Shown here: piece by piece, positions 16,683 to 24,949 of the stretch
Layout of the letters: each line of letters begins with the position of its first letter
How positions within the stretch are numbered: the first letter of the stretch is position 1
Source of the DNA: Candidatus Omnitrophota bacterium
Lineage (GTDB): Bacteria; Omnitrophota; Gorgyraeia; Gygaellales; UBA12090
NCBI GenBank assembly: GCA_030674475.1
Contig: JAUSCZ010000033.1
Coordinates: 1-52,017 of the forward strand
Length of the DNA stretch: 52,017 nt
Direction: 5' to 3'
The notes under the pieces: generated by a model
Databases searched by the model: none
What the model was told of the DNA's origin: nothing
Seen by the model: the letters and a program-made list of their open reading frames with translations, nothing else
Program-made: the position numbers and the translations under genes

Positions 16683-18434
16683 ATGCTGGAATATAAACTA
16701 TTTTTTAGGTTTACGAAATATATATTGCCGTATAGGCCTAAGCAGATTGCCATACTTGCCTTAAGTTGTTTAAGCATTTTATTGGAATTAATTAATCCCT
16801 ACCTGGGAAAATTGATTGTGGATAAGGCGATAGTCAATAAGAATTTTGAGATATTTATCGTATATGGTTTAATCGGTGCCGCTCTCTTTATTTCAAACGG
16901 TATTATTAAGGCAATAGCGGCGTTATTAGAAAAAGGCATGCAGTTAAAGGTGCGCTTTGATTTAAACAAAAAGTTGTTTAGCCATCTGCAGGCGTTACCG
17001 TTAGGTTTTTTTAAAGGCAGCGCCTCTGGTGAACATATGTATACCTTAAGTTATGATATTGAAAGAAGCGTTGACCTTATTATTTCAGTGCCCAAGGAAA
17101 CAGTGGCTATTCTGATGAAATTAGTTTTTATTCTGTTGATTATATTCTATCTTGACTGGCGAATGGCTGTTTTTTCGCTCGTCCTGGCCCAGGTTTTATA
17201 TCTACCGGTGGGTTATTTTAGTCGTAAGATGCGTTCTACCTGGGAAGATTTGATAGCCAGTTCCCAGAATATTTTCAAGAGAATGGAAGAAATATTTTCT
17301 CATATGTATTTAGTGAAGGCAATGGGTAGAGAAAGACATGAAGTAAGGGCGTATTTAAGGGCTCTGATTGGCAACCTAAAAATAGGTTTAAAAAATTTAA
17401 GGTTAGAGGTTTTGAGTAATCTTACGATAGGCGGCTTTGAGCGGGTGGTTATCGGGGGAATTTCCCTTTTTGGGGGTCTGCAGGTTATCCGGGGCAATTT
17501 AAGCTTAGGGACGCTTACCGCGGTAATGCTGTATCTGAGCCAATTGGTCAGCCTGCAAAGCGGCATTGGTTTGTTCTTTCAGAGGATTTCACTGGGGCTC
17601 ATTTCTTGCCGGCGCTTAGACGAGTTGTTAAGGCTTGCCCCGGAAGCTACTGAACTTCGCGGCACCGAAAAAATAGCGCTTAGAAGTCCGGTTATAAGGT
17701 TTGAGAAGGTCAGTTTTAAGTACAATTCTCAGGAGCATATCCTAAAGAATCTGGATTTTTGTTTTTCCGGAGGCTTAAATGTGTTAGTCGGCCCCTCGGG
17801 TTGCGGCAAAACAACAATAGTAAATCTTATTTTAAGGCTATATCGCCCCGGTGAGGGATTGGTATATGGCGCGGAGGAAGAAGATGAGGCGCGGCAGGTA
17901 GATCTGTCTTGTTTGAAAAGGCATATCGGAGCAGCCCTGCAAGATCCTTTGCTCTGGAATGATACCGTGGAGAACAATATACGCTATGGCAGTGAGCAAA
18001 AAGTGGGATTCGAGGAAATTAAAAGCGTGTCTAAAGTTTCCTGTGCCGATGATTTTATAGAAAATCTTCCTCACGGTTATCAGACGATTATTGGGGAAAA
18101 AGGCTGTAAGATCTCTGAGGGTCAGAAACAGCGCGTTGCTATCGCCCGCGCGTTGCTTAAGAGGCCTGCAATATTGCTTTTAGATGAAGCAATGTCTTCT
18201 ATGGACACCTTGAGTGAAGAAAAAATCATTGCCAACCTAAGGAAAATTTCCGGTCTTTATACCGTAATTATAGTTACACATAGACTGTCTACGGTTATGG
18301 CCTGCGATAGGGTATATTTTCTAAAAAAACCCGATACTATGGTTGCAGAGAAACCCGGAACGCTTATTCATAATGACAAAGAGTTTTATGATTTATTCTC
18401 AGCGCAAATAAGTAAATCCGCATTTATATCTTGA
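16683..18434 (+). CDS. ABC exporter (fused membrane and ATPase domains)
   Basis: A 583-residue half-transporter. Residues 1 to about 320 form a six-helix exporter membrane domain; the ATPase follows with Walker A GPSGCGKT (370-377), the signature ISEGQKQR (a variant of LSGGQ), Walker B AILLLDEAMSSMD and the switch THRLS. There is no N-terminal C39 peptidase, so leader removal, if needed, must be done elsewhere, for instance by the S26-like protein. As last gene of the peptide cluster it probably exports the mature product. A homodimer is expected because no partner is nearby. Confidence 0.85.
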   Translation: MLEYKLFFRFTKYILPYRPKQIAILALSCLSILLELINPYLGKLIVDKAIVNKNFEIFIVYGLIGAALFISNGIIKAIAALLEKGMQLKVRFDLNKKLFSHLQALPLGFFKGSASGEHMYTLSYDIERSVDLIISVPKETVAILMKLVFILLIIFYLDWRMAVFSLVLAQVLYLPVGYFSRKMRSTWEDLIASSQNIFKRMEEIFSHMYLVKAMGRERHEVRAYLRALIGNLKIGLKNLRLEVLSNLTIGGFERVVIGGISLFGGLQVIRGNLSLGTLTAVMLYLSQLVSLQSGIGLFFQRISLGLISCRRLDELLRLAPEATELRGTEKIALRSPVIRFEKVSFKYNSQEHILKNLDFCFSGGLNVLVGPSGCGKTTIVNLILRLYRPGEGLVYGAEEEDEARQVDLSCLKRHIGAALQDPLLWNDTVENNIRYGSEQKVGFEEIKSVSKVSCADDFIENLPHGYQTIIGEKGCKISEGQKQRVAIARALLKRPAILLLDEAMSSMDTLSEEKIIANLRKISGLYTVIIVTHRLSTVMACDRVYFLKKPDTMVAEKPGTLIHNDKEFYDLFSAQISKSAFIS

Positions 18435-18459
18435 CAGGCGGTTTTTTTAGATTTATAAC
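18431..18459 (+). promoter_or_regulatory. Strong sigma70 promoter for the pilus/secretion operon
   Basis: TTGACA (18431-18436), a 17-base spacer and TATAAC (18454-18459). The -35 box contains the stop codon of the ABC exporter (TGA 18432-18434). Transcription would begin about 18466, directly at the GspF ATG (18467), implying a leaderless or nearly leaderless mRNA. No Shine-Dalgarno sequence precedes that ATG, consistent with this. Confidence 0.65.
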
Positions 18460-18466
18460 TACAATA

Positions 18467-19675
18467 ATGCCGAATTATAATTATGCCGCCAGGGATAACG
18501 CCGGTAAGATTGTTAAAGGCGCCTTAGAAGCTGAGAATGAAATAGATTTAGCTAATAAGACAGCCGCAATCGGCCATTTTCTGGTCAGCTCCCGGATTTA
18601 TGCTTCTACCGTTAAGGTAATATCAAAACTGCCCTCGCTTAAGCCGAAAGAGGTTTTGAATTTCACAATTCATATGTCTACCTTGCTGGATGCCGGTGTG
18701 TCTTTATTAACCGGATTGCAGGATTTGGCCCAGGACGCCGAAAATAAAAATCTCAGTAAGGTGATAGACGATATACGTTCGCGCGTTGAGACCGGTGTTT
18801 CTTTGAGAGAGGCGATGTCGGCGCACCCGAAATCCTTTTCAAAGCTATACACGGCGATAATCGGAGCCGGAGAAAGCACAGGTAAATTATCCGTTTGTTT
18901 AAAGGATTTAATTAGTCTCTTGGATTGGCAGTTGGAGTTGAAGGCGAAATTGACCGAGGCTACTGTGTATCCGGTAATTCTTTTATGCGCGATGGGTGGG
19001 GTAGTGGCTTTGTTGGTGATAAAGGTAATCCCCAACTTTGAGCCGTTATTCGCCCAGGGGGGCATAGTGTTACCTCTGCCGACGTTAATTGTTCTGGGAG
19101 TGAGTCATTTCGCGCGAAGTTTCTGGTATCTAGGACCGTTAATTTTAGCCATGCTTTTTGGCGCATATAGATTTTATTATTCTAGGCCTAACGGTAAGTT
19201 TATACTGGATAGTCTAAAATTGAGACTGCCTATTTTCGGCATACTCGCGCGCAAGGTTGCCATATCCAGGTTTTGCCGCACCTTTGCTATAGCGGTAAAG
19301 TCCGGGGTAAGCGTTCTTCCGGCGCTGGATATAGCCAGTGGAGTTCTCGGCAATGACTGCCTGGAGCGTTCAGCCCGCAAGGCCAGGGATTCGGTTAATA
19401 TTGGAGAGAAAATTTCCGTTTCTTTCAAGGCTGCCGGCGAATTCCCGCCCCTGGTGGTGCGGATGATAAGCGTGGGAGAACAGTCAGGGGCTTTGCCTGA
19501 GGCCCTGGATAAAATTAATCAGTTTTATGACCGGGAGGTCCCGGCAACCATAAAGGTGATGTTTACTTTCCTTGAGCCGGTGATGATAGTTTTTATCGGT
19601 GTGGTGGTAGGCGGGATAGCCTTGGCGGTTTTACTGCCAATGTTTCAAATGTCGCAGATCGCGGGAGGATCGTGA
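18467..19675 (+). CDS. gspF: Inner-membrane platform protein GspF/PilC
   Basis: A 402-residue polytopic protein that starts MPNYNYAARDNAGKIVKG, the standard opening of the family. Two T2SSF domains follow, at about 65-185 (LNFTIHMSTLLDAGVSLLTGL) and 265-390 (ISRFCRTFAIAVKSGVSVLPAL). Each has the GExSGxL-type segment (GAGESTGKL, SVGEQSGAL), and three membrane helices are present. The protein links the assembly ATPase to the pseudopilus. An in-frame TTG 36 bases upstream lies in the ABC gene and would add unrelated residues. First gene of the operon. Confidence 0.9.
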   Translation: MPNYNYAARDNAGKIVKGALEAENEIDLANKTAAIGHFLVSSRIYASTVKVISKLPSLKPKEVLNFTIHMSTLLDAGVSLLTGLQDLAQDAENKNLSKVIDDIRSRVETGVSLREAMSAHPKSFSKLYTAIIGAGESTGKLSVCLKDLISLLDWQLELKAKLTEATVYPVILLCAMGGVVALLVIKVIPNFEPLFAQGGIVLPLPTLIVLGVSHFARSFWYLGPLILAMLFGAYRFYYSRPNGKFILDSLKLRLPIFGILARKVAISRFCRTFAIAVKSGVSVLPALDIASGVLGNDCLERSARKARDSVNIGEKISVSFKAAGEFPPLVVRMISVGEQSGALPEALDKINQFYDREVPATIKVMFTFLEPVMIVFIGVVVGGIALAVLLPMFQMSQIAGGS

Positions 19676-21492
19676 TGGCGGTGGTAGCCATAGATATAGG
19701 CATAGAAAACACCAAGATAGCCTGGCTGGAGCAGAAAAACGGCCTCCAGCTTTTGGATGCCTTTCTATTTAAGACCCCTTACTTATCCGCGGCTCAGCAT
19801 AAAGACCTCAGTCAGATTGAGCTTGAGGCTTTCTGGAAAGAGATTACCGCCCGGATTCCCCTTTCACGCGTTAAGAGATCGCAGATTGGAATAGGCCTCC
19901 CCTCAAATTTAATAAGCACCATATTGGTATCTTTGCCTAAGATGGGCATCCCGGAGCTTTCTAGCGCCGCCATAATTGAGGCAAAACGAAAAATGATCCC
20001 CGCGTCTACTTCGGAACATCTTTTTGAGTGGTCCATCGCGGGGGAGAGCGTAAGCGCTAATGTAAATAAGTATGCTGTGGTGGTAATCAGGATCGAGAAG
20101 GGTTTTATTCAGAATATACTGGATATTTTTAAGCCTATTGACGCGATTCCGTCATTGATTATCCCCTCTTGCTGCGCGATCCCCGCCTTGATACCCAAGG
20201 ATGCCTGGGGAAAAGATGAGGATATAGCTTTTATTGACTTAGGGGCGGGTAATTTAAATATTTCAATCTGCAGGTTGGGGAGATTGGTTCTTACCCGTAG
20301 TTTAGGTTATTCATTGAAGGATATTGCTACAGATATAGGCGGTCAATTAGGGATTACTAAGGATGAGGCGGAAAGTATAATTATTGAAGAGGGTATTCCT
20401 TTGGTGGATTTTGATCCTAAGAATAAGGCGGCTATCGCGGATGAGATAATGCGTCATAAATACGATACAAATCGGGATCTGTCGGCCGCGAGCGGTCACG
20501 CGGTTAATCCCCTGGAATTAAGGATGCTCTGGCAGGCGCATATTGATAGAATGGTTCAGGAGTTCAGGCGTTCTTTTATTTTTTACAAGGAGCAGAGCGA
20601 AGGCCGGCGGATAGAGCGGATATATTGCTTAGGAGGGGGTAGCCTGGTAAAAAACCTGAGTCCTGTTTTAAGCGGTTTAATCGGAGGACAGTTGCAGCTT
20701 ATCCCGCCTTTTAGCGGTCTAAAGGCAGCTAAAGGCAATATTTATGATGAAGCCTCGGGTTGTGCGGCATTTTTAAATTCAGCGGTAAGCATTGCTTTGA
20801 GTGTGTATGCCAAAAGCAGTAAAATCCCCGTAGTTAATTTTCTGCCTGTTGAATTGAGGAGGAAAGAAGCCGCCTCTAAGCGGAATCTGGTTTTATTCGC
20901 GGCGGGAGTTTGCTTAGTTCTTGTATTTGCTTTAGCTGGTGCCAATGTCCTGATGAGGCGCGGATTTCTTCAATCCTCTATCAGCGCGGTAGAGGCTCAA
21001 CTAAACAGCTTCAAAAATGTTAAGGATCGCCTTGACGAGCTCAGCCGTAAAAAAGACAAGCTTAACCGGCAATTAGCCAAGTTCGCGGAAATAAAACAGA
21101 ATCTGGATTGGAACTCTTTGTTAAAGAAATTATCCTTAAGCATCCCCCAAGATATAGTCTTGACTCAGATAGTAATCGTGAAAGGGGAAATACTTTCTGA
21201 AACCGCGCGGGAAGGCCACCTTGAGCCAAAAACTGAAGATAAAACTTTACGAATAAAGATTAATGCCCGGATTCTCGCGGATTACGAGAAGGCGCAGGAA
21301 ATTATTGAAAATTTCAAGGCAGCCATGGAGAAAACAGGATATTTCACTAAAATAAATATCCCGCCTTTAAGCCTGGAAGAAATTGTCGTTTCAGAGGCCG
21401 GGATGCCTTCGGAGAATTCGGCCATTACCAGGCCGCGGACGCGGGAATTCAGTCTGGAGGCCGAGGTGGTACCAATAGATGAAAAAAAATAA
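19675..21492 (+). CDS. pilM: PilM-PilN fusion (cytoplasmic actin-like plus inner-membrane assembly protein)
   Basis: A 605-residue fusion. Residues 1 to about 360 are a PilM-type actin-like ATPase (VVAIDIGIENTKIAWL; IAFIDLGAGNLNISI; IYCLGGGS). Residues about 380-605 are PilN-like: the NFLPVELRRKE motif that normally lies at the PilN N-terminus and docks into PilM, a membrane helix at about 403-425, a coiled coil and a small alpha/beta domain. In most species these are two genes (pilM, pilN). ATG 19675 is preceded by GGGAGGA; GTG 19672 is a poorer choice. It overlaps GspF by one base. Confidence 0.85.
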   Translation: MAVVAIDIGIENTKIAWLEQKNGLQLLDAFLFKTPYLSAAQHKDLSQIELEAFWKEITARIPLSRVKRSQIGIGLPSNLISTILVSLPKMGIPELSSAAIIEAKRKMIPASTSEHLFEWSIAGESVSANVNKYAVVVIRIEKGFIQNILDIFKPIDAIPSLIIPSCCAIPALIPKDAWGKDEDIAFIDLGAGNLNISICRLGRLVLTRSLGYSLKDIATDIGGQLGITKDEAESIIIEEGIPLVDFDPKNKAAIADEIMRHKYDTNRDLSAASGHAVNPLELRMLWQAHIDRMVQEFRRSFIFYKEQSEGRRIERIYCLGGGSLVKNLSPVLSGLIGGQLQLIPPFSGLKAAKGNIYDEASGCAAFLNSAVSIALSVYAKSSKIPVVNFLPVELRRKEAASKRNLVLFAAGVCLVLVFALAGANVLMRRGFLQSSISAVEAQLNSFKNVKDRLDELSRKKDKLNRQLAKFAEIKQNLDWNSLLKKLSLSIPQDIVLTQIVIVKGEILSETAREGHLEPKTEDKTLRIKINARILADYEKAQEIIENFKAAMEKTGYFTKINIPPLSLEEIVVSEAGMPSENSAITRPRTREFSLEAEVVPIDEKK

Positions 21493-22012
21493 TAGTTTAA
21501 TAAGCGTTATAATTATAGTTAGTTTGATTTTACTGGGTATGCTTTGCGTTAACCAATTAAAGATTAATCAGGATTTAAGTATGAGGCTTTCTGAAAGAAG
21601 AAAAGAGCTGGCAATGGCTGAGGATGTCAGCCGGCGCCTGGATGAATTAGAAAAAGAAGATAAAGACATTAAACAAAAACAGGAAGCAATGTCCCGGCAG
21701 GTTCCCTTTAATGAAAAACAGCCGTTTAATTTTATCCGGGCGTTTATTCAGGCGGGAACAAGGGCGGGGTTAAAAGAAATTAAAATCAACGTGGTTAAGA
21801 ACGAACAGCCTATAGTTTCCGAGGGATTTATTCCCATACGGCTGGAGTTAACTTGCAGCAGCGCCTTTTCTTCTTTATTGGTTTTCCTGAAACAATTAAC
21901 CGCCATGGAAAGGCTGATTAATGTGGATATGCTTAAAGTAGAGCGAGACGAAAAGCTTTTACCTGGTCAGAAAATTTATCTGCAGTTCCTAATTTATACT
22001 CTTCCGCAGTAA
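21479..22012 (+). CDS. pilO: PilO-like inner-membrane alignment protein
   Basis: A 177-residue bitopic protein: a short cytoplasmic tail, membrane helix at about 6-28, a coiled coil (SERRKELAMAEDVSRRLDEL) and a C-terminal ferredoxin-like alpha/beta domain (FIPIRLELTCSSAFSSLLVFLKQL). That order is the PilO signature, and the gene follows PilM-PilN with a 14-nt overlap. PilO pairs with PilN in the inner-membrane ring. It is the last gene before a 160-nt gap that contains a new promoter. Confidence 0.8.
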   Translation: MKKNNSLISVIIIVSLILLGMLCVNQLKINQDLSMRLSERRKELAMAEDVSRRLDELEKEDKDIKQKQEAMSRQVPFNEKQPFNFIRAFIQAGTRAGLKEIKINVVKNEQPIVSEGFIPIRLELTCSSAFSSLLVFLKQLTAMERLINVDMLKVERDEKLLPGQKIYLQFLIYTLPQ

Positions 22013-22068
22013 ATAGTTCATTCTTTAAAAATAGCTTAAAACATTTCCATCCCATTTTAAAATAAAGC

Positions 22069-22097
22069 TTGACAAATTACGCTATAGCATAGATAAT
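22069..22097 (+). promoter_or_regulatory. Sigma70 promoter inside the pilus operon
   Basis: TTGACA (22069-22074), 17-base spacer, GATAAT (22092-22097). It drives the MerR-like gene, PilP, the split secretin and probably downstream genes. The start point would be about 22104, at the edge of a run of 10-bp phased repeats. Confidence 0.65.
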
Positions 22098-22100
22098 TGA

Positions 22101-22170
22101 TACTATTAAATATAACCAAATATTACCAAACATCATCTAATACAGGTGAATATTAACAAAGGCTAACAAG
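22101..22170 (+). repeat. 10-bp phased direct repeats, candidate operator
   Basis: In exact 10-bp register the sequence reads tactattaaa, tataaccaaa, tattaccaaa (22101-22130), then two unrelated blocks, then tattaacaaa and ggctaacaag (22151-22170). The shared core is about TATTAACAAA, and 10-bp spacing puts all copies on one face of the helix. They lie between the promoter and the MerR-like gene, so that protein is the obvious candidate to bind them. Confidence 0.5.
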
Positions 22171-22172
22171 CT

Positions 22173-22367
22173 ATGAGAATGGTGCGGTTTCTAACAACTC
22201 AGGAAGTAGTGGAAAGGCTGGGCATTTCCAAGCAGACTTTATTTCGCTATGAGAAAAAAGGGATATTCCCCAAACCCAAAAGGAATTTGATTAACCACTG
22301 GCGTTGCTATACTCAGGAAGATATTGTTAAATTAAAGAAAATAATCGGAGGAGCTGGTGAGCTGTAA
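22173..22367 (+). CDS. Small MerR/excisionase-type DNA-binding protein
   Basis: A 64-residue protein consisting only of a winged helix-turn-helix: FLTTQEVVERLGISKQTLFRYEKKGIFPKPKRN followed by RCYTQEDIVKLKKII, which is the MerR HTH-plus-wing pattern. There is no effector or dimerisation domain. It is embedded in the pilus operon between PilO and PilP, has its own promoter, and lies just after phased repeats, so it is probably an autoregulator or activator of the second half of the operon. It overlaps PilP by 11 nt. Confidence 0.8.
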   Translation: MRMVRFLTTQEVVERLGISKQTLFRYEKKGIFPKPKRNLINHWRCYTQEDIVKLKKIIGGAGEL

Positions 22368-22821
22368 GAGATTAACCAGAGTAATAATCTCGTTGTTAAC
22401 CTTGTTCCTGGTATATTTGAAGCGGGATATAACTATAGCTGTTGGTCAGCCTGTCCTGCCGGAGGTTAAAGCCGATATGTCCGCCTTTAAGCAGGAGCAA
22501 GCCGCTCCACTTATTGAGCCGGTTAGATCAAATCCTTTTCTGAGCTTTGAAGAAGAGCGGAATTTCTTCGGGCCCAAAGAGCCGCCGGCGCCTATTGTGT
22601 TGGATTATTTTAACCTGAGCGCTATTTTTTGTTCTCAGACAAAAACAGAAAACAAAGCGATCATAAACGGGATGATATATAAGGTTGGGGATGGAATAGA
22701 CGCGAATAGTAAAAAGATAGTTCAGATTCAGCCCAGAGTGGTTATCCTGAAGGATATCAATGGCTTGGAATATCTGTTGAGGTTAAATAAGGGGAGCGAA
22801 AATGAGTTTTCTGATTATTAA
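22357..22821 (+). CDS. pilP: PilP-like pilot/periplasmic linker protein
   Basis: A 154-residue protein with GTG start preceded by CGGAGGAG. It has an N-terminal hydrophobic segment (about 8-22), a Pro-rich linker (PVRSNPFLSF), and a small beta domain (LSAIFCSQTKTENKAIINGMIYKVGDGI, IVQIQPRVVILKD) that matches the PilP/GspC HR-type fold. PilP binds PilN-PilO and reaches the secretin N-domains in the periplasm. Overlap with the secretin gene is 20 nt. No lipobox Cys is seen; a hydrophobic anchor is more likely. Confidence 0.75.
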   Translation: MSCKRLTRVIISLLTLFLVYLKRDITIAVGQPVLPEVKADMSAFKQEQAAPLIEPVRSNPFLSFEEERNFFGPKEPPAPIVLDYFNLSAIFCSQTKTENKAIINGMIYKVGDGIDANSKKIVQIQPRVVILKDINGLEYLLRLNKGSENEFSDY

Positions 22822-23695
22822 TAAATATAGAGTTATTATCGCGGCAATAATAGTGTTTTCTGTCAGAATAAATATACTTGTTTATGCTCAGACGCCAGCG
22901 CCGGAAGACGCCGGAAGCGATTTGATGGAAAAGCTCCTGACGGCAACAGAGAGCGTTAAAGGTCCCCAGAAGAAAGAAGCGGTGCCGCCGGATGATGAGC
23001 CGGTTATGAAAATAGAACGTCTGGATAATGAAAGCCAGGTTTATTCTTTTGAACTAAAAGACGCTCAGATAAAGGATATCTTCCGGGTATTGGCTTATGA
23101 CTATAAGCTTAACCTGTTGGTGGATAATGAGGTTGAGGGGAAAATGACCGCGACCATGACTAATGTTTCCCTGGAACAATTCTTGGAGGCAGCTGCCGAA
23201 TTGCTTAACCTTACCATTGAAAAAAGCGGCAGTTTTGTAAAGGTGAGGCCTAACCTGATTACTAAAATTTTTGTTCTTAAATATGTTGAAGCGCTGACTA
23301 TAGCAATGGTTGTGGATCAAACAGAAATAGTTAAGAAGGAAAGCACGATTTATGATCTTTTATCCCCGAAAGGTAAGGTTTTTATCGGCCGGCAGCCTAA
23401 TTCAATTATGGTCATAGATTATCCGCCTAATATGAGAAAGGTGGAGGATTATCTTAAGGAAATTGATCGTAGAATGTCCAGCCAGGTTTTTAAATTAAAG
23501 TATTTGAAAGCTTCTGATATTGCAGAGGAAGGGGCCTCTCCACAGGCACCGGGTGCTTCCGGCAATCCTTTTGCAATATCGGGCGGAGCACAGACGTCGG
23601 GCGCTTCCGATAGTTCTTCCGCGGTATCTCAGCCGCAGAGTGGCTCTGGGTCATCTTCCTATCAAACACAAGGTTCTGTTATGGCAGGAGGTTAG
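22802..23695 (+). CDS. Secretin N-terminal half (N0/N1 domains), separate gene
   Basis: A 297-residue secreted protein. After a signal peptide (about 1-29) it has an STN/N0-type domain (YSFELKDAQIKDIFRVLAYD to about residue 145) and an N1-like domain (FVLKYVEALTIA, KVFIGRQPNSIMVIDYP, up to about 225). It ends in a Ser/Gly/Gln-rich tail without any secretin barrel. The barrel is encoded by the next gene, which has its own signal peptide, so this is a true split and not a frameshift. Together they would form the outer-membrane channel. Confidence 0.8.
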   Translation: MSFLIINKYRVIIAAIIVFSVRINILVYAQTPAPEDAGSDLMEKLLTATESVKGPQKKEAVPPDDEPVMKIERLDNESQVYSFELKDAQIKDIFRVLAYDYKLNLLVDNEVEGKMTATMTNVSLEQFLEAAAELLNLTIEKSGSFVKVRPNLITKIFVLKYVEALTIAMVVDQTEIVKKESTIYDLLSPKGKVFIGRQPNSIMVIDYPPNMRKVEDYLKEIDRRMSSQVFKLKYLKASDIAEEGASPQAPGASGNPFAISGGAQTSGASDSSSAVSQPQSGSGSSSYQTQGSVMAGG

Positions 23696-23698
23696 CAT

Positions 23699-24949
23699 AT
23701 GAAACGCGTCTTTATATTTTCATTATTTATTTTCAGCGCGACTTCTATTTTTGCTCAAGAGCAAAATAGTAAAATAAGAAATTTTTTATCATCCGGGGGG
23801 AAGGTGCTCTATGGGAATGAGCAGAATTCTATAGTGGTGATTGATTACCCTGACAATATAGAGCGGGTGAAGGAATACTTGAATATGATAGATGTTCCTC
23901 CCCGGCAGGTTATGATTGAGGCCAGGGTGGTAGAGGTTAAACTGCAGAAAGAACATGCTTTGGGGGTGAATTGGCAGCTTTTAGCTGATAAGAAGCATAT
24001 GCCTTTCGGGCAGTATGAGTTGGGAAGTTCTTCCGGGTTAGGTCAATTCGCGGATGGCCTGAAACAGAATATTTCTTACAAAAACACCAATTATCCTCCG
24101 ATTTCCGGCACGACCTCGGAATCTCCTTTTACCTTTGGCATATTTGACGAAAATATAAATGTCATACTTCAAACCTTGGCCAATTCTTTAGATACCAATG
24201 TTCTTTCCGCGCCCCGGGTGGCTACGGTGAATAATCGGGAAGCGGTAATCAAGGTGATTCAATCCCTTCCCTGGGCTGAACCGGATATACAAGTGAGCGG
24301 AGATTCCGGGAGCGTCACGGTAAGCTGGAAAATTAATTTTGAGGAAGTGGGGATTATTCTTAAAACTACACCGATTATAAACGATGATGGCAATATTACT
24401 ATGGTGCTTAACCCGGAGATAAGCGATAAGACCTCAGATTATAGCTTAACCGTTACCCAGGGTACGACTTCCATACCTTATACTGTACCGGTGATTGACA
24501 AGCGTACTGCTTCTACTAAGGTGGTGGTAAAAAACGGCCAGACCCTGATTATAGGCGGTTTAATCAAGGAGAAGATCACCAAGGGAGAAACTAAAATTCC
24601 TTTATTGGGGGATATACCATTTTTAGGATACCTTTTTAAGAGTAAGAAGGACACGGTGGATAAAACGGAATTACTCATATTTATTTCTCCCACCATAATC
24701 ACTCCTGATGAATCCGTGCGGATGCGTAAGAATAAGCAGTTTGGCTTAGGTAAGAGTTTTGATGAAGAAAAACAAAAACAGGAAGGCCGGCTGTTAGCGT
24801 TGGATGTAGCTCAGAAAGCCAAAGAGACAACCCAGACCATTGGCCGGCTTAAGGCGCTTACCGAAAGGCAAAGCAATCTGTTGAAAGAAAGAAAAGAGCT
24901 GGAAGAGAAAATCAGGCTGGAAGAAGAAAATAGTAAGGAAAATAAGTGA
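23699..24949 (+). CDS. Secretin C-terminal half (outer-membrane channel), separate gene
   Basis: A 416-residue protein with its own signal peptide (MKRVFIFSLFIFSATSIFAQ). A short N1-like segment (GGKVLYGNEQNSIVVIDYPDN) repeats the motif of the preceding gene. The secretin barrel domain follows (VLSAPRVATVNN, VVVKNGQTLIIGGL, PLLGDIPFLGYLF, LLIFISPTII). Residues about 355-416 are a charged coiled coil not usual for GspD/PilQ. GGAGG precedes the ATG. It is the pore through which the pilus or secreted proteins pass. Confidence 0.88.
   Translation: MKRVFIFSLFIFSATSIFAQEQNSKIRNFLSSGGKVLYGNEQNSIVVIDYPDNIERVKEYLNMIDVPPRQVMIEARVVEVKLQKEHALGVNWQLLADKKHMPFGQYELGSSSGLGQFADGLKQNISYKNTNYPPISGTTSESPFTFGIFDENINVILQTLANSLDTNVLSAPRVATVNNREAVIKVIQSLPWAEPDIQVSGDSGSVTVSWKINFEEVGIILKTTPIINDDGNITMVLNPEISDKTSDYSLTVTQGTTSIPYTVPVIDKRTASTKVVVKNGQTLIIGGLIKEKITKGETKIPLLGDIPFLGYLFKSKKDTVDKTELLIFISPTIITPDESVRMRKNKQFGLGKSFDEEKQKQEGRLLALDVAQKAKETTQTIGRLKALTERQSNLLKERKELEEKIRLEEENSKENK

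Noticed and set aside
22184-22196. GGTTTCTAAC in the MerR-like gene as another copy of the prepilin element
   Set aside because: Only one 10-base arm is present with no complementary partner; RFLTTQE is a normal start for MerR-like proteins.
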